NCBI RefSeq assembly: GCF_001278075.1 | Contig: NZ_CP011340.1 | Span: forward strand, 1,798,001 to 1,862,000 | Reading direction: 5' to 3' | DNA length: 64,000 nt | Origin: Streptomyces pristinaespiralis | GTDB taxonomy: Bacteria > Actinomycetota > Actinomycetes > Streptomycetales > Streptomycetaceae | Shown here: positions 1 to 8,340 of the stretch, in pieces | Layout: each line of letters starts with the position of its first letter | How positions within the stretch are numbered: the first letter of the stretch is position 1 | Notes under the pieces: generated by a model | Database searches by the model: none | What the model was told of the DNA's origin: nothing | Seen by the model: the letters and a program-made list of their open reading frames with translations, nothing else | Program-made: the position numbers and the translations under genes

Positions 1-177
1 ATGGAAGGCGGCAGCCGCCCGCAGGCTGCTCGCCATCTCCGCTTCCGCTTGCGCAATCTGGTCGGCTCCTGCCCCGGGCTGCAGGAACGAAGCCGTTTCG
101 GGCGCATTGCTCTTGAGCCATGCCTCGATCCGTCGCCATGCGCCGGTGACCCTGTCCTCTTCCGTCATTGCCTTCAT
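1..177 (-). CDS. SMI1/KNR4-type protein, N-terminal 59 residues (cut by window edge)
   Basis: The reading frame begins with MKAMTEEDRVTGAWRRIEAW and stays open to the left edge. A GGAGG box lies 7 bases before the ATG. The start resembles SMI1/KNR4 (SUKH) proteins: an amphipathic helix with W-x-x-I-E-x-W-L, then a loop with N-A-P and P-G-A, then a second helix. A complete gene at 1061-1747 begins in the same way (W-E-R-I-E-T-W-L). SUKH proteins are known as intracellular scaffold or immunity proteins, often in polymorphic-toxin loci. The partner toxin, if any, would be outside the window. The fold call is pattern-based because only the N terminus is visible. Confidence 0.6.
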   Translation of the reverse strand, partial: MKAMTEEDRVTGAWRRIEAWLKSNAPETASFLQPGAGADQIAQAEAEMASSLRAAAAFH

Positions 178-329
178 TGCGCTTCCTCCGTGTCCGGCGG
201 GCGGGTTGTCAGGGCGGATTGCAGTGGCGTGGGGAACGGACCGTGGTGAGACGAACGGCGGGGGCCCTCGTCGAGGACTTCACGGGTCCCGGGTCCAGGC
301 CGTAGCCGGCCGTTCTGCGGTCGCGCGGC

Positions 330-635
330 TCAGTCCTCCGGAACCGCTGCGTCCCGCAGGCAGACGCTCAAGTGGGCATCTCCCTCCGGATCCGACGGCA
401 CCCGCGTCGGGGGCGGCTTGCGGACCGGGATGTCGGGGCAGACGTGTCCGCTCCCGGCAGGGCAGCGTACGGGTTCGAGTTCCGCGGTACTGCAGTCGAC
501 CGGTTCCTGAGAGGCGTACGGCGACAACGGCACACTGGAAGGCGCGCTCCGTTCGATGAGCGCCGTGGCAACCGCCCCGGAGAAGGCCACCAGGCCTGCG
601 GCGGTGAGAGCCACGCGGGTGGTGCGGGAGCGCAT
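330..635 (-). CDS. small secreted or membrane-anchored protein of unknown function (101 aa)
   Basis: The product starts MRSRTTRVALTAAGLVAF, a charged N terminus followed by a hydrophobic stretch at about residues 8-28. This could be a signal peptide or a single anchor. The remainder is hydrophilic and Pro-rich with four cysteines (at the D-C-S, R-C-P, V-C-P and V-C-L positions), which may form two disulfides outside the cell. An in-frame TTG lies one codon upstream, but ATG is preferred. I do not recognise the family. The gene lies between two SMI1/KNR4-type genes, and nothing links it functionally to them. Confidence 0.45.
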   Translation of the reverse strand: MRSRTTRVALTAAGLVAFSGAVATALIERSAPSSVPLSPYASQEPVDCSTAELEPVRCPAGSGHVCPDIPVRKPPPTRVPSDPEGDAHLSVCLRDAAVPED

Positions 636-639
636 CAAC

Positions 640-1003
640 AGGCGGCCCTGTCTGCTGCCGGCTCAACGCGGAGGCGACCGATGATGCGTCGTCTCCGGTC
701 CGCAAGACGGTGGAAATGACCAAGCACCGCCGTTCCTTCCCATCCGGTCCCACGCCGTGCCGGACCTGTACGAGTCGCAGTTGACACTCTACTTCCACCG
801 CGAAACGGAGGGTGGCGGTCGGCCCGGGTGACGGCATATTGCTGGAGATCCGAAGGGCGCCCGGACAGACGGTGCAGATGACGGCCCGCTGCCACCATCG
901 CCCCCAGCAGATCGTGACCATCACCGGGAGCGATCAACCCGCCGACCACGGCCTTGTTCAGGAGGTCGTACGTCTCCTTACCCCAGGCCCGGTCAGGCCG
1001 TAG
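640..1003 (-). pseudogene. possible gene remnant spread over two minus-strand frames
   Basis: This 425-base stretch (636-1060) has no convincing intact gene. One minus frame reads protein-like from about 1003 to 850 (A-W-G-K-E-T-Y-D-L-L-N-K-A-V-V-G-G-L, then G-H-D-L-L-G-A-M-V-A-A). A second frame looks protein-like from about 835 to 650 (R-F-A-V-E-V-E-C-Q-L-R-L-V-Q, then E-R-R-C-L-V-I-S-T-V-L). The switch near 840-850 would fit a frameshifted old gene. I do not recognise either piece, and chance open frames are common at this GC content, so the call is weak. Confidence 0.2.
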
Positions 1004-1060
1004 CGCGTAAGAAGAAGCAGCCCCGCCCATCTGTTGGGCGGAGCCTCTTCAGGTCGGATG

Positions 1061-1747
1061 CTATCGCTCGATCCGCCAGTCAAGGCGATTCACCAGATCT
1101 CCGTCGATCACCACCGGCGCCCCGGACAGTGGGGGGTCGGTGATGGTCGGTGGGGTCTGGATCACTTGAGGGACGTAGCGGTACGTTCGCCCGGCGCCCT
1201 GGACACCCGAGCCGGATTCAAGGCCGTCCGCGATCTCGACGAGCATTGCGCCCAGACTCGCCCACCGGATCACGCCCCACGGCTCCGAACCTTCACAATC
1301 GATCTCCCGGACGCTTCCGTCGGTGTCGCCCGGACGGTGGTCGACCGCGAGGTACTCACCGGTATTGGTGACGGCAACGGGAACCCAGAACTCGTACGCA
1401 TTCGGCGGGTCCCACGGTCCTTCCGGGCCCTCGGGATCCAACCCCTCATCCGTGAATTCACTGCGGAAGTCATCGAAAACATCCCGGAAATAATGCGCAC
1501 CACTCTCCATGCTCTCAGCCTTGATCGGGGAGTACCGGAACGGCCAGAGGGAACTCGTCGGCAGGGCACCGTCGTGAGTCCGAAGCCATTGCGCAAGGTG
1601 AGGATGAAGCGGATAAGGAAGGGCGTCCTGGAGGGTCTGGATAGCATCTTCGGAGGCCGGCGGGTGCAGCTCGGAAAGAGTACTGGTGCACTGATGCTCT
1701 CGAAGCCAGGTCTCGATGCGTTCCCAGGCGCGCATGAGGTCGTCCAT
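1061..1747 (-). CDS. SMI1/KNR4 (SUKH) family protein, 228 aa
   Basis: The product begins M-D-D-L-M-R-A-W-E-R-I-E-T-W-L. It carries the usual SMI1/KNR4 landmarks: the helix with E-D-A-I-Q-T-L-Q near residue 32, then W-L-R-T-H-D-G-A-L-P, the W-P-F-R-Y strand, and Y-E-F-W-V-P-V-A with G-E-Y-L-A-V-D-H-R-P-G. The last is the conserved core strand and turn of the family. SUKH proteins act in the cytoplasm as binding or immunity modules. The ATG at 1747 was chosen because it aligns with the start of the related gene at the left edge. A GTG 18 bases upstream is possible, and neither has a clear ribosome site. No toxin gene is visible beside it. Confidence 0.75.
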   Translation of the reverse strand: MDDLMRAWERIETWLREHQCTSTLSELHPPASEDAIQTLQDALPYPLHPHLAQWLRTHDGALPTSSLWPFRYSPIKAESMESGAHYFRDVFDDFRSEFTDEGLDPEGPEGPWDPPNAYEFWVPVAVTNTGEYLAVDHRPGDTDGSVREIDCEGSEPWGVIRWASLGAMLVEIADGLESGSGVQGAGRTYRYVPQVIQTPPTITDPPLSGAPVVIDGDLVNRLDWRIER

Positions 1748-2164
1748 CGGAGCATCGTGACACACAGCTGGAAACCCGAGGCAGATCGGCCTCGATTCGT
1801 CAGCGCGGTTCGGTCCCTGACCGGTCCGGCGGTCGAGAGCCGGCCGGAAAGCCCCGCGGAATGGTACTTCGAGCGGAGAAGGGTCGGTGCGGGCCGTCCC
1901 CGTGCCCCGGGTGCGCCTGGGGCCGAAGACACCCCCAGCAGGAACGAGTTCAGGACAGCCGTCATCATGCGGGCGCCGAGGCGTGTGGCGGGGTCGCCGC
2001 GGCCTCCATGGCCATCGCGCAGTGGCAGAAGCTCACTTCGCCGGTCGTTCCGGGTGCTGCCGTGGCAAGTTTGTACGGGGAGGTCGGTCACTCGGGGGCC
2101 ACGAGTCCAAGGAGGCGCTTCCGAGAGTGAAACCGGCCCACAACGATCCGGGGGGATCACGCAC
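1748..2164. other. 417-base stretch without a supported gene
   Basis: It separates the divergent SMI1-type gene and the oxidoreductase at 2165. Open frames here have no recognisable domain, and none has both a ribosome site and a believable N terminus. The promoter of the oxidoreductase should lie in the right half, but I could not pick -35/-10 boxes with confidence. Confidence 0.4.
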
Positions 2165-2761
2165 ATGCGCATCGGGGTCTATCTCGCCCACCCACGGCCG
2201 GGCAGCTTCAACCACGCCCTCTTCGAAGCGGTCGTCGCCGAACTGCGGGCGCACGGGGCCGAAGTGCTCGCGCACGACCTGTGTGCCGAGGGCTTCCCGC
2301 CGGTGCTGACCGCCGGGGAGACGGAGACGGTCCGGGCTTCGGACGAGGCACCCGATCCCCAAGTCGCCCTGCACCGCGCGGAAGTGGCCACGCTCGACGC
2401 GCTGGTCCTCGTCCACCCCAACTGGTGGGGCATGCCACCGGCCGTCCTCGCCGGCTGGGTGCAGCGCGTGCTGGTGCCCGGCGTCGCGTACAAGCTCGGC
2501 AGCGCCGACGGCGAGCCCGTCGGGCTGCTGACGGCAGGCAGGGCGCTCGTGCTGAACACCTCGGACACCCCGGCCGACCGGGAGGACGGCGAGTTCGGGG
2601 ACCCGTTGCAGCGCGTCTGGGCCGCCTGCGTCCTGCCGTACGTCGGCGTCGACGACGTACGGCGGGTCGTCTTCCGCACGGTCACCGACTCGACGGAGCG
2701 GGAGCGTGCCGACTGGCTGCGGCGGGCGCGGAGCGAGGCCGCGGCGCTGCTGTCCGGCTGA
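2165..2761 (+). CDS. flavodoxin-fold NAD(P)H oxidoreductase (quinone reductase / MdaB-KefF type), 198 aa
   Basis: This is a predicted cytoplasmic flavoprotein that would transfer hydride from NAD(P)H to quinones or similar acceptors. The N terminus M-R-I-G-V-Y-L-A-H-P-R-P-G-S-F-N-H matches the first strand and phosphate-binding loop of the NAD(P)H dehydrogenase (quinone) family. L-V-L-V-H-P-N-W-W-G-M-P-P-A at about residues 81-95 is the family's second FMN loop. The ATG is preceded by GGGGGG 8 bases upstream. Length is typical for the family. It stands alone, opposite the ATP-grasp gene, and its substrate cannot be told from sequence. Confidence 0.85.
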   Translation: MRIGVYLAHPRPGSFNHALFEAVVAELRAHGAEVLAHDLCAEGFPPVLTAGETETVRASDEAPDPQVALHRAEVATLDALVLVHPNWWGMPPAVLAGWVQRVLVPGVAYKLGSADGEPVGLLTAGRALVLNTSDTPADREDGEFGDPLQRVWAACVLPYVGVDDVRRVVFRTVTDSTERERADWLRRARSEAAALLSG

Positions 2762-2831
2762 TTTTCCGGCCGCCTCCGTGCGGCGCGGCGGCCGGGCCGC
2801 CGACGGCGGCCCCGTCACCGGCCGGACCGCG

Positions 2832-3686
2832 TCAGCCGCGGCGAGGCGGCGCCGGCCGGTCCAGGAAACGGTGCAGGGACGCCTTCATCGCCGTGACGAA
2901 GGCGTCCCTCGTCGGCTCGGGCAGCAGGTCGAGGGACAGGTACGGGTTGAGGTCCTCCAGCTCGACCAGGAGCAGTTCGCCCGTCCTCGTGCGGCAGGCG
3001 TCGACGCGCTGGATGCCGTGGTCCAACGTGTTCCAGTCGACGAACCTCTTCGCGAAGCGCAGATCCGCCTCGGTGGGCGCGTACGGCTCGAGGGCCCACC
3101 GCTGCGCCGGGTCGGGGGCGTACAGCGCGTACTGGAAGGCGTCGTCGACGAAGTAGAAGGACACCTCGTACCGGAAGTCCACCCGGGGCTGGACGAGCAG
3201 GTCACCGCGCGCGGCGAGCTTGGCGAGGTCCTGTCGCGGGACGAATTCGAGCCCTATGGAGTCCGCGCCCGCCTTCGGCTTCACCGCGTACTCGGCGGTC
3301 TCCGGGAGCCGCGCCAGGTGCTGCGGCCGGTCGACGGTGGGGATGACCGGGTGACCGGCCACCGTCAGGTCCAGCAGATACTGCTTGCCGGCCATGTCAC
3401 CGCGGCCGTCGAGCGGGTTGTACACGCGGGTGCCCGTCGCCGTGGCCCGGTCCCGGAACGCGTCGTACTCCTTCTGGTAGTGGAGCACGGGGCCGCTGTT
3501 GCGGACGACGACCGCGTCGAAGGCGTCCATCAGCTCGGCGGCGTCCAGCGGATGGCACAGCGAAAGCCGGAAGTCCTCGCGCAGGCGTGAGGTGAGGAAG
3601 ATGTCCTCGTCGCAGTAGCGCCGTCCCCTGGCCGGATAGGCGAGGTCGGTCACGAACAGCAGGCGGGGGCGGGCGGACACGGGCAT
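2832..3686 (-). CDS. ATP-grasp family protein, 284 aa
   Basis: ATP-grasp enzymes join a carboxylate, activated as acyl phosphate, to an amine or thiol in the cytoplasm. The middle carries Y-A-V-K-P-K-A-G-A-D-S-I-G-L-E-F (about residues 130-145), with the nucleotide-binding lysine and glycine loop. The C-terminal half has L-V-E-L-E-D-L-N-P-Y-L-S-L-D-L-L, supplying the acidic and Asn metal ligands. The ATG at 3686 directly abuts a GAGGAG, which is very close. A GTG two codons further in (3680) has that box at a better 6-base distance and may be the true start. Substrates are unknown. No peptide-precursor gene is visible next to it. Confidence 0.75.
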   Translation of the reverse strand: MPVSARPRLLFVTDLAYPARGRRYCDEDIFLTSRLREDFRLSLCHPLDAAELMDAFDAVVVRNSGPVLHYQKEYDAFRDRATATGTRVYNPLDGRGDMAGKQYLLDLTVAGHPVIPTVDRPQHLARLPETAEYAVKPKAGADSIGLEFVPRQDLAKLAARGDLLVQPRVDFRYEVSFYFVDDAFQYALYAPDPAQRWALEPYAPTEADLRFAKRFVDWNTLDHGIQRVDACRTRTGELLLVELEDLNPYLSLDLLPEPTRDAFVTAMKASLHRFLDRPAPPRRG

Positions 3687-3753
3687 CTCCTCGGACGGTG
3701 GACCTCCGGCCAACCTATCGACCGCGCCCGGCGGGTCCGCAGCCGGCCAGGGG

Positions 3754-5901
3754 TCAGCGCCGGCCGGACAGGGTGCGCTCCGCGGACTTCCTCGTACGGC
3801 CCGCCGCGGCCGCCACGGCGCGGTCCGGATGGTGGGTGTGCAGGCTGTCGAGGACGCGCAGACAGGTGGCGGGATCGGCGGCGGCCAGGGCCTCCACGAG
3901 GGCGATGGCGCCGCCCGGCCAGTCGGCGGCCGCCGCGTCGAAGGCGGGAAGGAGGGTCGTGGGCGGGATGTCGGCCGGTCCCGGGATGCCGGTGTCACCG
4001 GAGACGTCGCGGCTCTTCACATGGACGAGCATGTCGTCGATCCAGCGCTGGTCCAGCTCCTCGACGAGCACCGTGGCGCGTGCGCCGAGCGGAACCGCGT
4101 CCTCGGGGACGTCCTCGCCCCGGGACAGCAGCAGCCGCCGGGCGGCGGCGCCGGTCACCGGGTCGCCGAGCGCGGCACGCAGAGCGGTGGTGGGGACGCC
4201 CGCCCGGTCGAGCTGCGCGAAGTACTCGGCCGTGCGGGCGGCGTTGGCGTCCTCGGACCTGGCCGCGGCGACCGCGTCGAGGAGTTCCTTCCAGGCCTGG
4301 TCCGTGCCCCCGCGACGGTCCGCGAAGGCGGCGAGGGCCGAGGCGGCGAGCTGGGTGGGCCAGTGCCGGACCGCCGCGACGGTCTGTGCCGCGTCCCAGC
4401 CGGCGACGGTCTCCTGGTCGGGGGCGGCCACATGGCCGACCGTGATCACGTGACGCATGACGGCCGCGCCGAGCGGGGTGAGTCCGTACGTGTCGCCCGT
4501 CCGGAACAGACAGCCGGTCAGGGCCAGTTGGTCGACCACCGCCGCCAGCCCCTTCGCGGGGGCGTCGATCTCGGCCCGGTCCTCCTCGGTGCGGCCGGGC
4601 ATCCCGAGCAGCACGGAGAGCTCGTCGGGCGACGGGGTCTCGTACGCGGCCGGGGCACTGCCCGGGACGGGGGCCGGCGCGTCCTCGAGTTCGGGAGCCA
4701 CACCGTCGTCCTTGGCGTCGCAGATCTTGCGTGCCACCGAGTCCGGGGTGCTGCCGCGTTCGTAGAGCGAGTAGAGGAGGTGCGCGGCGTCGAACGAGTA
4801 CGCGTCCTCGGGGCCGGTGACCGGGGGCAGCCGTTCGGCCTGCGCGGCCAGGATGTCGGCGGCCAGTTCGAGGAGTTCCTGCGGGGTGCCCGCGGTCCAC
4901 ACCTCGGAGGCGGGGCCGGGGAGCCCGCAGCGCTCTGAGACCTCGCGCAGTTCGTCGTCGAAGTTCCCGGACGCCAGGGCGGCGGGCAGGGGCGCGGCGT
5001 GCAGCAGGCCCTGGATCTCGTCCGGTGCGGGGACGGCGGCCGGGGGTGGCAGCGGGACGGCGGAGTCGCCGTAGTAGTCGAGGTGTTCGTCGAGCATGTG
5101 GTCGGCGAGCGAGGCGTGCGGCACGGCCTCGGGCCCGGGCGCGAGCGAGGCGTGCCGCCCGGTGAGTTCGCCCTCAAGTCCCGCCGCGGTCCACCGGTCG
5201 GTCAATTCGACGGCGATGTGGTCGAGTTCGCCGGTGAGCGCGTCGTCGGGACGGTCGGCGTCCAGTGGCGGCGCGGGCAGCAGCGGGCCGGCCGGTGAGG
5301 CCGCGCGGGTGTCGCGGGCGAACGCCTCGAGCAGCGCTTCGGTGAGCCGGGCGCGTACGGAGAAGGTCCGGTCGGCGAGGTCCGAGCGGTGCAGCGGCTC
5401 GGGGAGGGCGGGCCGTTCCGCGTGCGGCGTGCTCTCGTGGGCGTCGAGCCAGGCGCGTACGGCGTCGGCGTCGTCGCGGTCCACGCCGTCCGCGCTCAGC
5501 AGGGACGCGTACCAGCGGGGCCAGGTCAGGTTCAGCGGGTCGGCCGTGGCGCGGCGGAACTCGGGGACGGCCTCCTCGACGGCGGCGACCAGCTTCGCGT
5601 GGCGTTTGGCGTTGAGGCGGCCGGCGGCCCGTACGCGGTCGGCCAGGGCGGTGAGGACGGCGGGGACGGCGTCCAGTTCCTCGTCACCCGCGTACAGCAG
5701 CTGCGGAAGATCCTCGTGCAGGACCTGCCGTACCAGCTGCGGCGTGGGCTCCGGCACGCCCGCCCTGCGCTCCGCGCCGCGCAGCGCGAGCATCGTCAGC
5801 ACCGCGTCGGTGGTGCGCACGGGCAGCGCCGCGCCTCTTTCCCGGGACACCCAGGTGAGGAAGTCGTCGCGGCCGGTGTTCAAGGCGTTCGTACGAGTCA
5901 C
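3754..5901 (-). CDS. conserved hypothetical protein, 715 aa, no recognised domain
   Basis: This long frame has strong Streptomyces codon bias throughout and is certainly coding. The product is Ala/Leu/Asp/Glu-rich and looks largely helical. It has no signal peptide or membrane segment, so it is likely cytoplasmic. A low-complexity Pro/Ala stretch near residues 415-440 (A-P-A-P-V-P-G-S-A-P-A-A) splits an N-terminal from a C-terminal half. The C-terminal half includes L-A-L-T-G-C-L-F-R-T-G-D-T-Y-G-L-T-P-L-G-A, which resembles a winged-helix tip. The tail is basic (G-R-T-R-K-S-A-E-R-T). I do not recognise the family. Its stop lies 67 bases upstream of the ATP-grasp start, so the two may be co-transcribed. 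Confidence 0.75.
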   Translation of the reverse strand: MTRTNALNTGRDDFLTWVSRERGAALPVRTTDAVLTMLALRGAERRAGVPEPTPQLVRQVLHEDLPQLLYAGDEELDAVPAVLTALADRVRAAGRLNAKRHAKLVAAVEEAVPEFRRATADPLNLTWPRWYASLLSADGVDRDDADAVRAWLDAHESTPHAERPALPEPLHRSDLADRTFSVRARLTEALLEAFARDTRAASPAGPLLPAPPLDADRPDDALTGELDHIAVELTDRWTAAGLEGELTGRHASLAPGPEAVPHASLADHMLDEHLDYYGDSAVPLPPPAAVPAPDEIQGLLHAAPLPAALASGNFDDELREVSERCGLPGPASEVWTAGTPQELLELAADILAAQAERLPPVTGPEDAYSFDAAHLLYSLYERGSTPDSVARKICDAKDDGVAPELEDAPAPVPGSAPAAYETPSPDELSVLLGMPGRTEEDRAEIDAPAKGLAAVVDQLALTGCLFRTGDTYGLTPLGAAVMRHVITVGHVAAPDQETVAGWDAAQTVAAVRHWPTQLAASALAAFADRRGGTDQAWKELLDAVAAARSEDANAARTAEYFAQLDRAGVPTTALRAALGDPVTGAAARRLLLSRGEDVPEDAVPLGARATVLVEELDQRWIDDMLVHVKSRDVSGDTGIPGPADIPPTTLLPAFDAAAADWPGGAIALVEALAAADPATCLRVLDSLHTHHPDRAVAAAAGRTRKSAERTLSGRR

Positions 5902-5969
5902 CTGTGGAGCGTATGAGGGCGGGCGGCGCCGGAGATCCTTCCGGGCCGGGTGTTAGCCCGATCGGGCGA

Positions 5970-6035
5970 GCGATCACCTCCGCGGGGCGCGGTGCCGTCC
6001 GGGGCGATCACCTCGGCGGGGCGCGGTGCCGTCCG
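5970..6035. repeat. two direct copies of a 32-bp unit, 34 bp apart
   Basis: Copies at 5970-6001 and 6004-6035 differ at one base. The unit begins GCGATCACCTC and ends GGTGCCGTCCG. It lies in the divergent promoter region between the 715-aa gene and the TIGR03086 gene. Confidence 0.8.
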
Positions 6036-6073
6036 CTGCGATGAGTTCCGGCCGCGCGGACGGTCACCCCTGC

Positions 6074-6676
6074 ATGGATACCTCCGAGACCGCACCCCTG
6101 CCCGACCTCACGCCCGCCGCCCGCGCCGTCGCCAATCTGCTCGACGCGATCGGTGACGACCGGCTGGGCGCGCCGACGCCCTGTCCCGACTACTCCGTGC
6201 GCGAGCTGCTGGCCCACATCGACGGCCTGTCCCTCGCCTTCCGCGACGCGGCGCGCAAGGACTTCGGCCCGACGACCGGTAACGACCCCGGCAGCGCGCT
6301 CCCGGTCCTCGACGAGAAGTGGCGCACCGTGCTGCCCCGGCGGCTGGACGAGCTGGCACAGGCGTGGCGGCAGCCGTCGGCGTGGGACGGCATGACCCAG
6401 GCCGGCGGGGTGGACCTGCCGGGGCAGATCGCCGGGCGTGTCGCGCTGAACGAGCTGGTGCTCCACGGCTGGGACCTCGCGAGGGCGACGGGGCAGGAGT
6501 ACGACCCCGGTGAGGCGAGTGCGGCGGTGTCCTACGAGATGGTGAAGCCGTCCGGTGACGACTCGCTGCGCGACGGGATCTTCGGACCGCCGGTCGCGGT
6601 GCCGGACGACGCGCCGTTGCTGGACCGGGCCGTCGGCATGAGCGGGCGGCGGCCCGACTGGCGGCCGGGCGACTGA
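6074..6676 (+). CDS. TIGR03086 family (DinB-like / maleylpyruvate-isomerase-like) protein, 200 aa
   Basis: A four-helix-bundle protein of the actinobacterial TIGR03086 group. Family marks are R-A-V-A-N-L-L-D-A-I near residue 15, then R-L-G-A-P-T-P-C-P-D-Y-S-V-R-E-L-L-A-H-I-D-G (about 28-50), and E-L-V-L-H-G-W-D-L-A-R-A-T-G-Q (about 128-142). The two histidines in L-A-H and L-H-G-W-D would be metal ligands in the related isomerases. It is probably a cytoplasmic thiol-dependent enzyme, but the reaction is unknown. The ATG at 6074 was chosen over an upstream in-frame ATG because the family starts about ten residues before its first helix. Confidence 0.85.
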   Translation: MDTSETAPLPDLTPAARAVANLLDAIGDDRLGAPTPCPDYSVRELLAHIDGLSLAFRDAARKDFGPTTGNDPGSALPVLDEKWRTVLPRRLDELAQAWRQPSAWDGMTQAGGVDLPGQIAGRVALNELVLHGWDLARATGQEYDPGEASAAVSYEMVKPSGDDSLRDGIFGPPVAVPDDAPLLDRAVGMSGRRPDWRPGD

Positions 6677-6842
6677 CGGCGGGGACGGGGCGGGGCGGGG
6701 CGGGCGCCGGAAACGGGGCGGACGGCGGGCCTGTGCCGGACGTGGTGGCGCCGGCGCGGGCGGCGGCGCCCCGTCCGGGCCCGACGCCCGCCCCGGCGGA
6801 AAGGGGATGAACCCGCAGGGACGCTGATGCGATGCTCCGGGC

Positions 6843-7439
6843 ATGACACGCCGAGTGAAGCCCAGCCTCTACTTCTCCGTCGACATCGAGGCCGACGGGC
6901 CGATTCCGGGCCCGTACTCGATGCTCAGCCTCGGCGCCGCCGTGGCCGGCCGGCAGGACGTCGACGGGTACGAGCCGGCCGACCCCGAGAAGGACACCTT
7001 CTACCGGGAACTGCGGCCCATCAGCCCGGACTTCGTGCCGCAGGCGCTGGCCGTGAGCGGCCTGGACCGGGAGCGGCTGACGGCAGAGGGCAGCGAACCG
7101 GCGGCGGCCATGGCCGCGTTCGGCGTCTGGGTCGGCGAGGTGTGCGCGGCGTACGGAGGGGCGCAGCCGGTGATGTGCGGCTACCCGGCCTCGTACGACT
7201 GGACGTTCCTGTACTGGTACCTGCTGCGGTTCACCGGAGCGAGCCCGTTCGGGCACTCCGGGTGCCTCGACATGAAGACGCTGTACGCGACGAAGGCCCG
7301 GCTGCCGCTGCGGGCCGTCACCAAGTCGGCGATGCCGCGTGAGCTGCTGTCGGCGCGGCGGCACACCCACCATGCCCTGGACGACGCGATCGAGCAGGCG
7401 GAGCTGTTCAGTAATCTGATGGTATGGCCGGGGGTGTGA
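6843..7439 (+). CDS. DEDDh 3'-5' exonuclease (RNase T / DnaQ-like), 198 aa
   Basis: The first motif, F-S-V-D-I-E-A-D-G-P at residues 11-20, supplies the paired Asp/Glu of Exo I. The second Asp comes from Y-P-A-S-Y-D-W-T-F-L near residue 119. T-H-H-A-L-D-D-A-I-E near 180 gives the Exo III His and Asp. This set defines a two-metal DEDDh nuclease. The protein is a single nuclease domain with no polymerase or RNA-binding extension, and it acts in the cytoplasm. The substrate, RNA or DNA ends, cannot be decided. The chitosanase gene follows after 19 bases, but its product is exported, so a shared function is unlikely. Confidence 0.85.
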   Translation: MTRRVKPSLYFSVDIEADGPIPGPYSMLSLGAAVAGRQDVDGYEPADPEKDTFYRELRPISPDFVPQALAVSGLDRERLTAEGSEPAAAMAAFGVWVGEVCAAYGGAQPVMCGYPASYDWTFLYWYLLRFTGASPFGHSGCLDMKTLYATKARLPLRAVTKSAMPRELLSARRHTHHALDDAIEQAELFSNLMVWPGV

Positions 7440-7458
7440 CCCCGGGAGGGGGTCCCAC

Positions 7459-8292
7459 GTGAAGTCCGTACTGCGCGCACTGCTCGCGTCCTTGATCGCG
7501 GTGGCGGCGTGCACCGCCTGCACCGGCGACGGCTCCGGCGGCGGGTCCGGACGCGGGCTGGAGGACCCGGCGAAGAAGGACATCGCGATGCGGATCGTCT
7601 CCAGCGCGGAGAACTCCTCGCTGGACTGGAAGGCGCAGTACAAGTACATCGAGGACATCGGCGACGGCCGCGGCTACACCGCCGGCATCATCGGCTTCTG
7701 CTCGGGGACCGGCGACATGCTCGCAGTGGTCGAGCGCTACGCGAAGGCCAGGCCGGGCAACGCGCTGGAGCGTTTCCTTCCCGCACTGCGGGCGGTCGAG
7801 GGAAGCGACTCGCACGAGGGACTGGGCAAGCCGTTCACCAGGGCGTGGCAGCGGGCCGCGACGTCCGACGCGGCCTTCCGGACGGCCCAGGACGCCGAGC
7901 GGGACGAGACGTACCTGCTGCCCGCCGTGCGCCGGGCCGAGCAGGACGGTCTCGGTGCGCTCGGGCAGCTGATCTACTTCGACGCGTACGTCATGCACGG
8001 CGCCGACGCCTCCGAGAGCTCCACGGGCTTCCGCGCACTGCGGGAGAAGGCGCTGGCCGGCGCGGAGCCGCCCGCCGAGGGCGGCGACGAGGAGGACTAC
8101 CTGAACGCCTTCCTGGACGCCCGCGTCGCGGCGATCCGCGAGGAGCCGTCGCACAGCGACACGAGCCGGGTGGAGACGGCGCAGCGGGTGTTCGTGCGGG
8201 AGCGGAACTTCGACCTCGAGCCGCCGCTGAACTGGCGCGTCTACGGGGAGAGTTACCGTATCGGCGCGTCGGCGGCCCCGCCTGCCGGGTAA
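7459..8292 (+). CDS. GH46 chitosanase, predicted lipoprotein, 277 aa
   Basis: An endo-hydrolase of beta-1,4-glucosamine links in chitosan. The N terminus is a signal peptide ending in the lipobox V-A-A-C (Cys18), so the enzyme is probably lipid-anchored, unlike the freely secreted Streptomyces N174 type. The catalytic pair is visible: Glu51 in S-S-A-E-N-S-S-L-D-W and Asp69 in E-D-I-G-D-G-R-G-Y-T, 18 residues apart as in N174. The I-I-G-F-C-S-G-T-G-D-M-L block follows. The start is GTG with GGGAGGGGG 7 bases upstream. A hairpin terminator follows at 8307-8340. Confidence 0.93.
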   Translation: MKSVLRALLASLIAVAACTACTGDGSGGGSGRGLEDPAKKDIAMRIVSSAENSSLDWKAQYKYIEDIGDGRGYTAGIIGFCSGTGDMLAVVERYAKARPGNALERFLPALRAVEGSDSHEGLGKPFTRAWQRAATSDAAFRTAQDAERDETYLLPAVRRAEQDGLGALGQLIYFDAYVMHGADASESSTGFRALREKALAGAEPPAEGGDEEDYLNAFLDARVAAIREEPSHSDTSRVETAQRVFVRERNFDLEPPLNWRVYGESYRIGASAAPPAG

Positions 8293-8306
8293 CGGTCCTC
8301 CGCCTG

Positions 8307-8340
8307 CGGATCGCCGGTCCGAGCGGTGGCCGGCGATCCG
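8307..8340 (+). terminator. hairpin terminator after the chitosanase gene
   Basis: Perfect 11-bp stem (8307-8317 with 8330-8340, CGGATCGCCGG arms) and a 12-base loop, 14 bases past the stop codon. There is no U-tract, as is usual in Streptomyces. Confidence 0.75.

Noticed and set aside
1861..2130. An 89-aa plus-strand frame with W-Q-K-L-T-S-P as a DUF397-like gene
   Set aside because: DUF397 proteins need W-R-K-S-S-Y-S and a Cys; neither is present, and there is no ribosome site.
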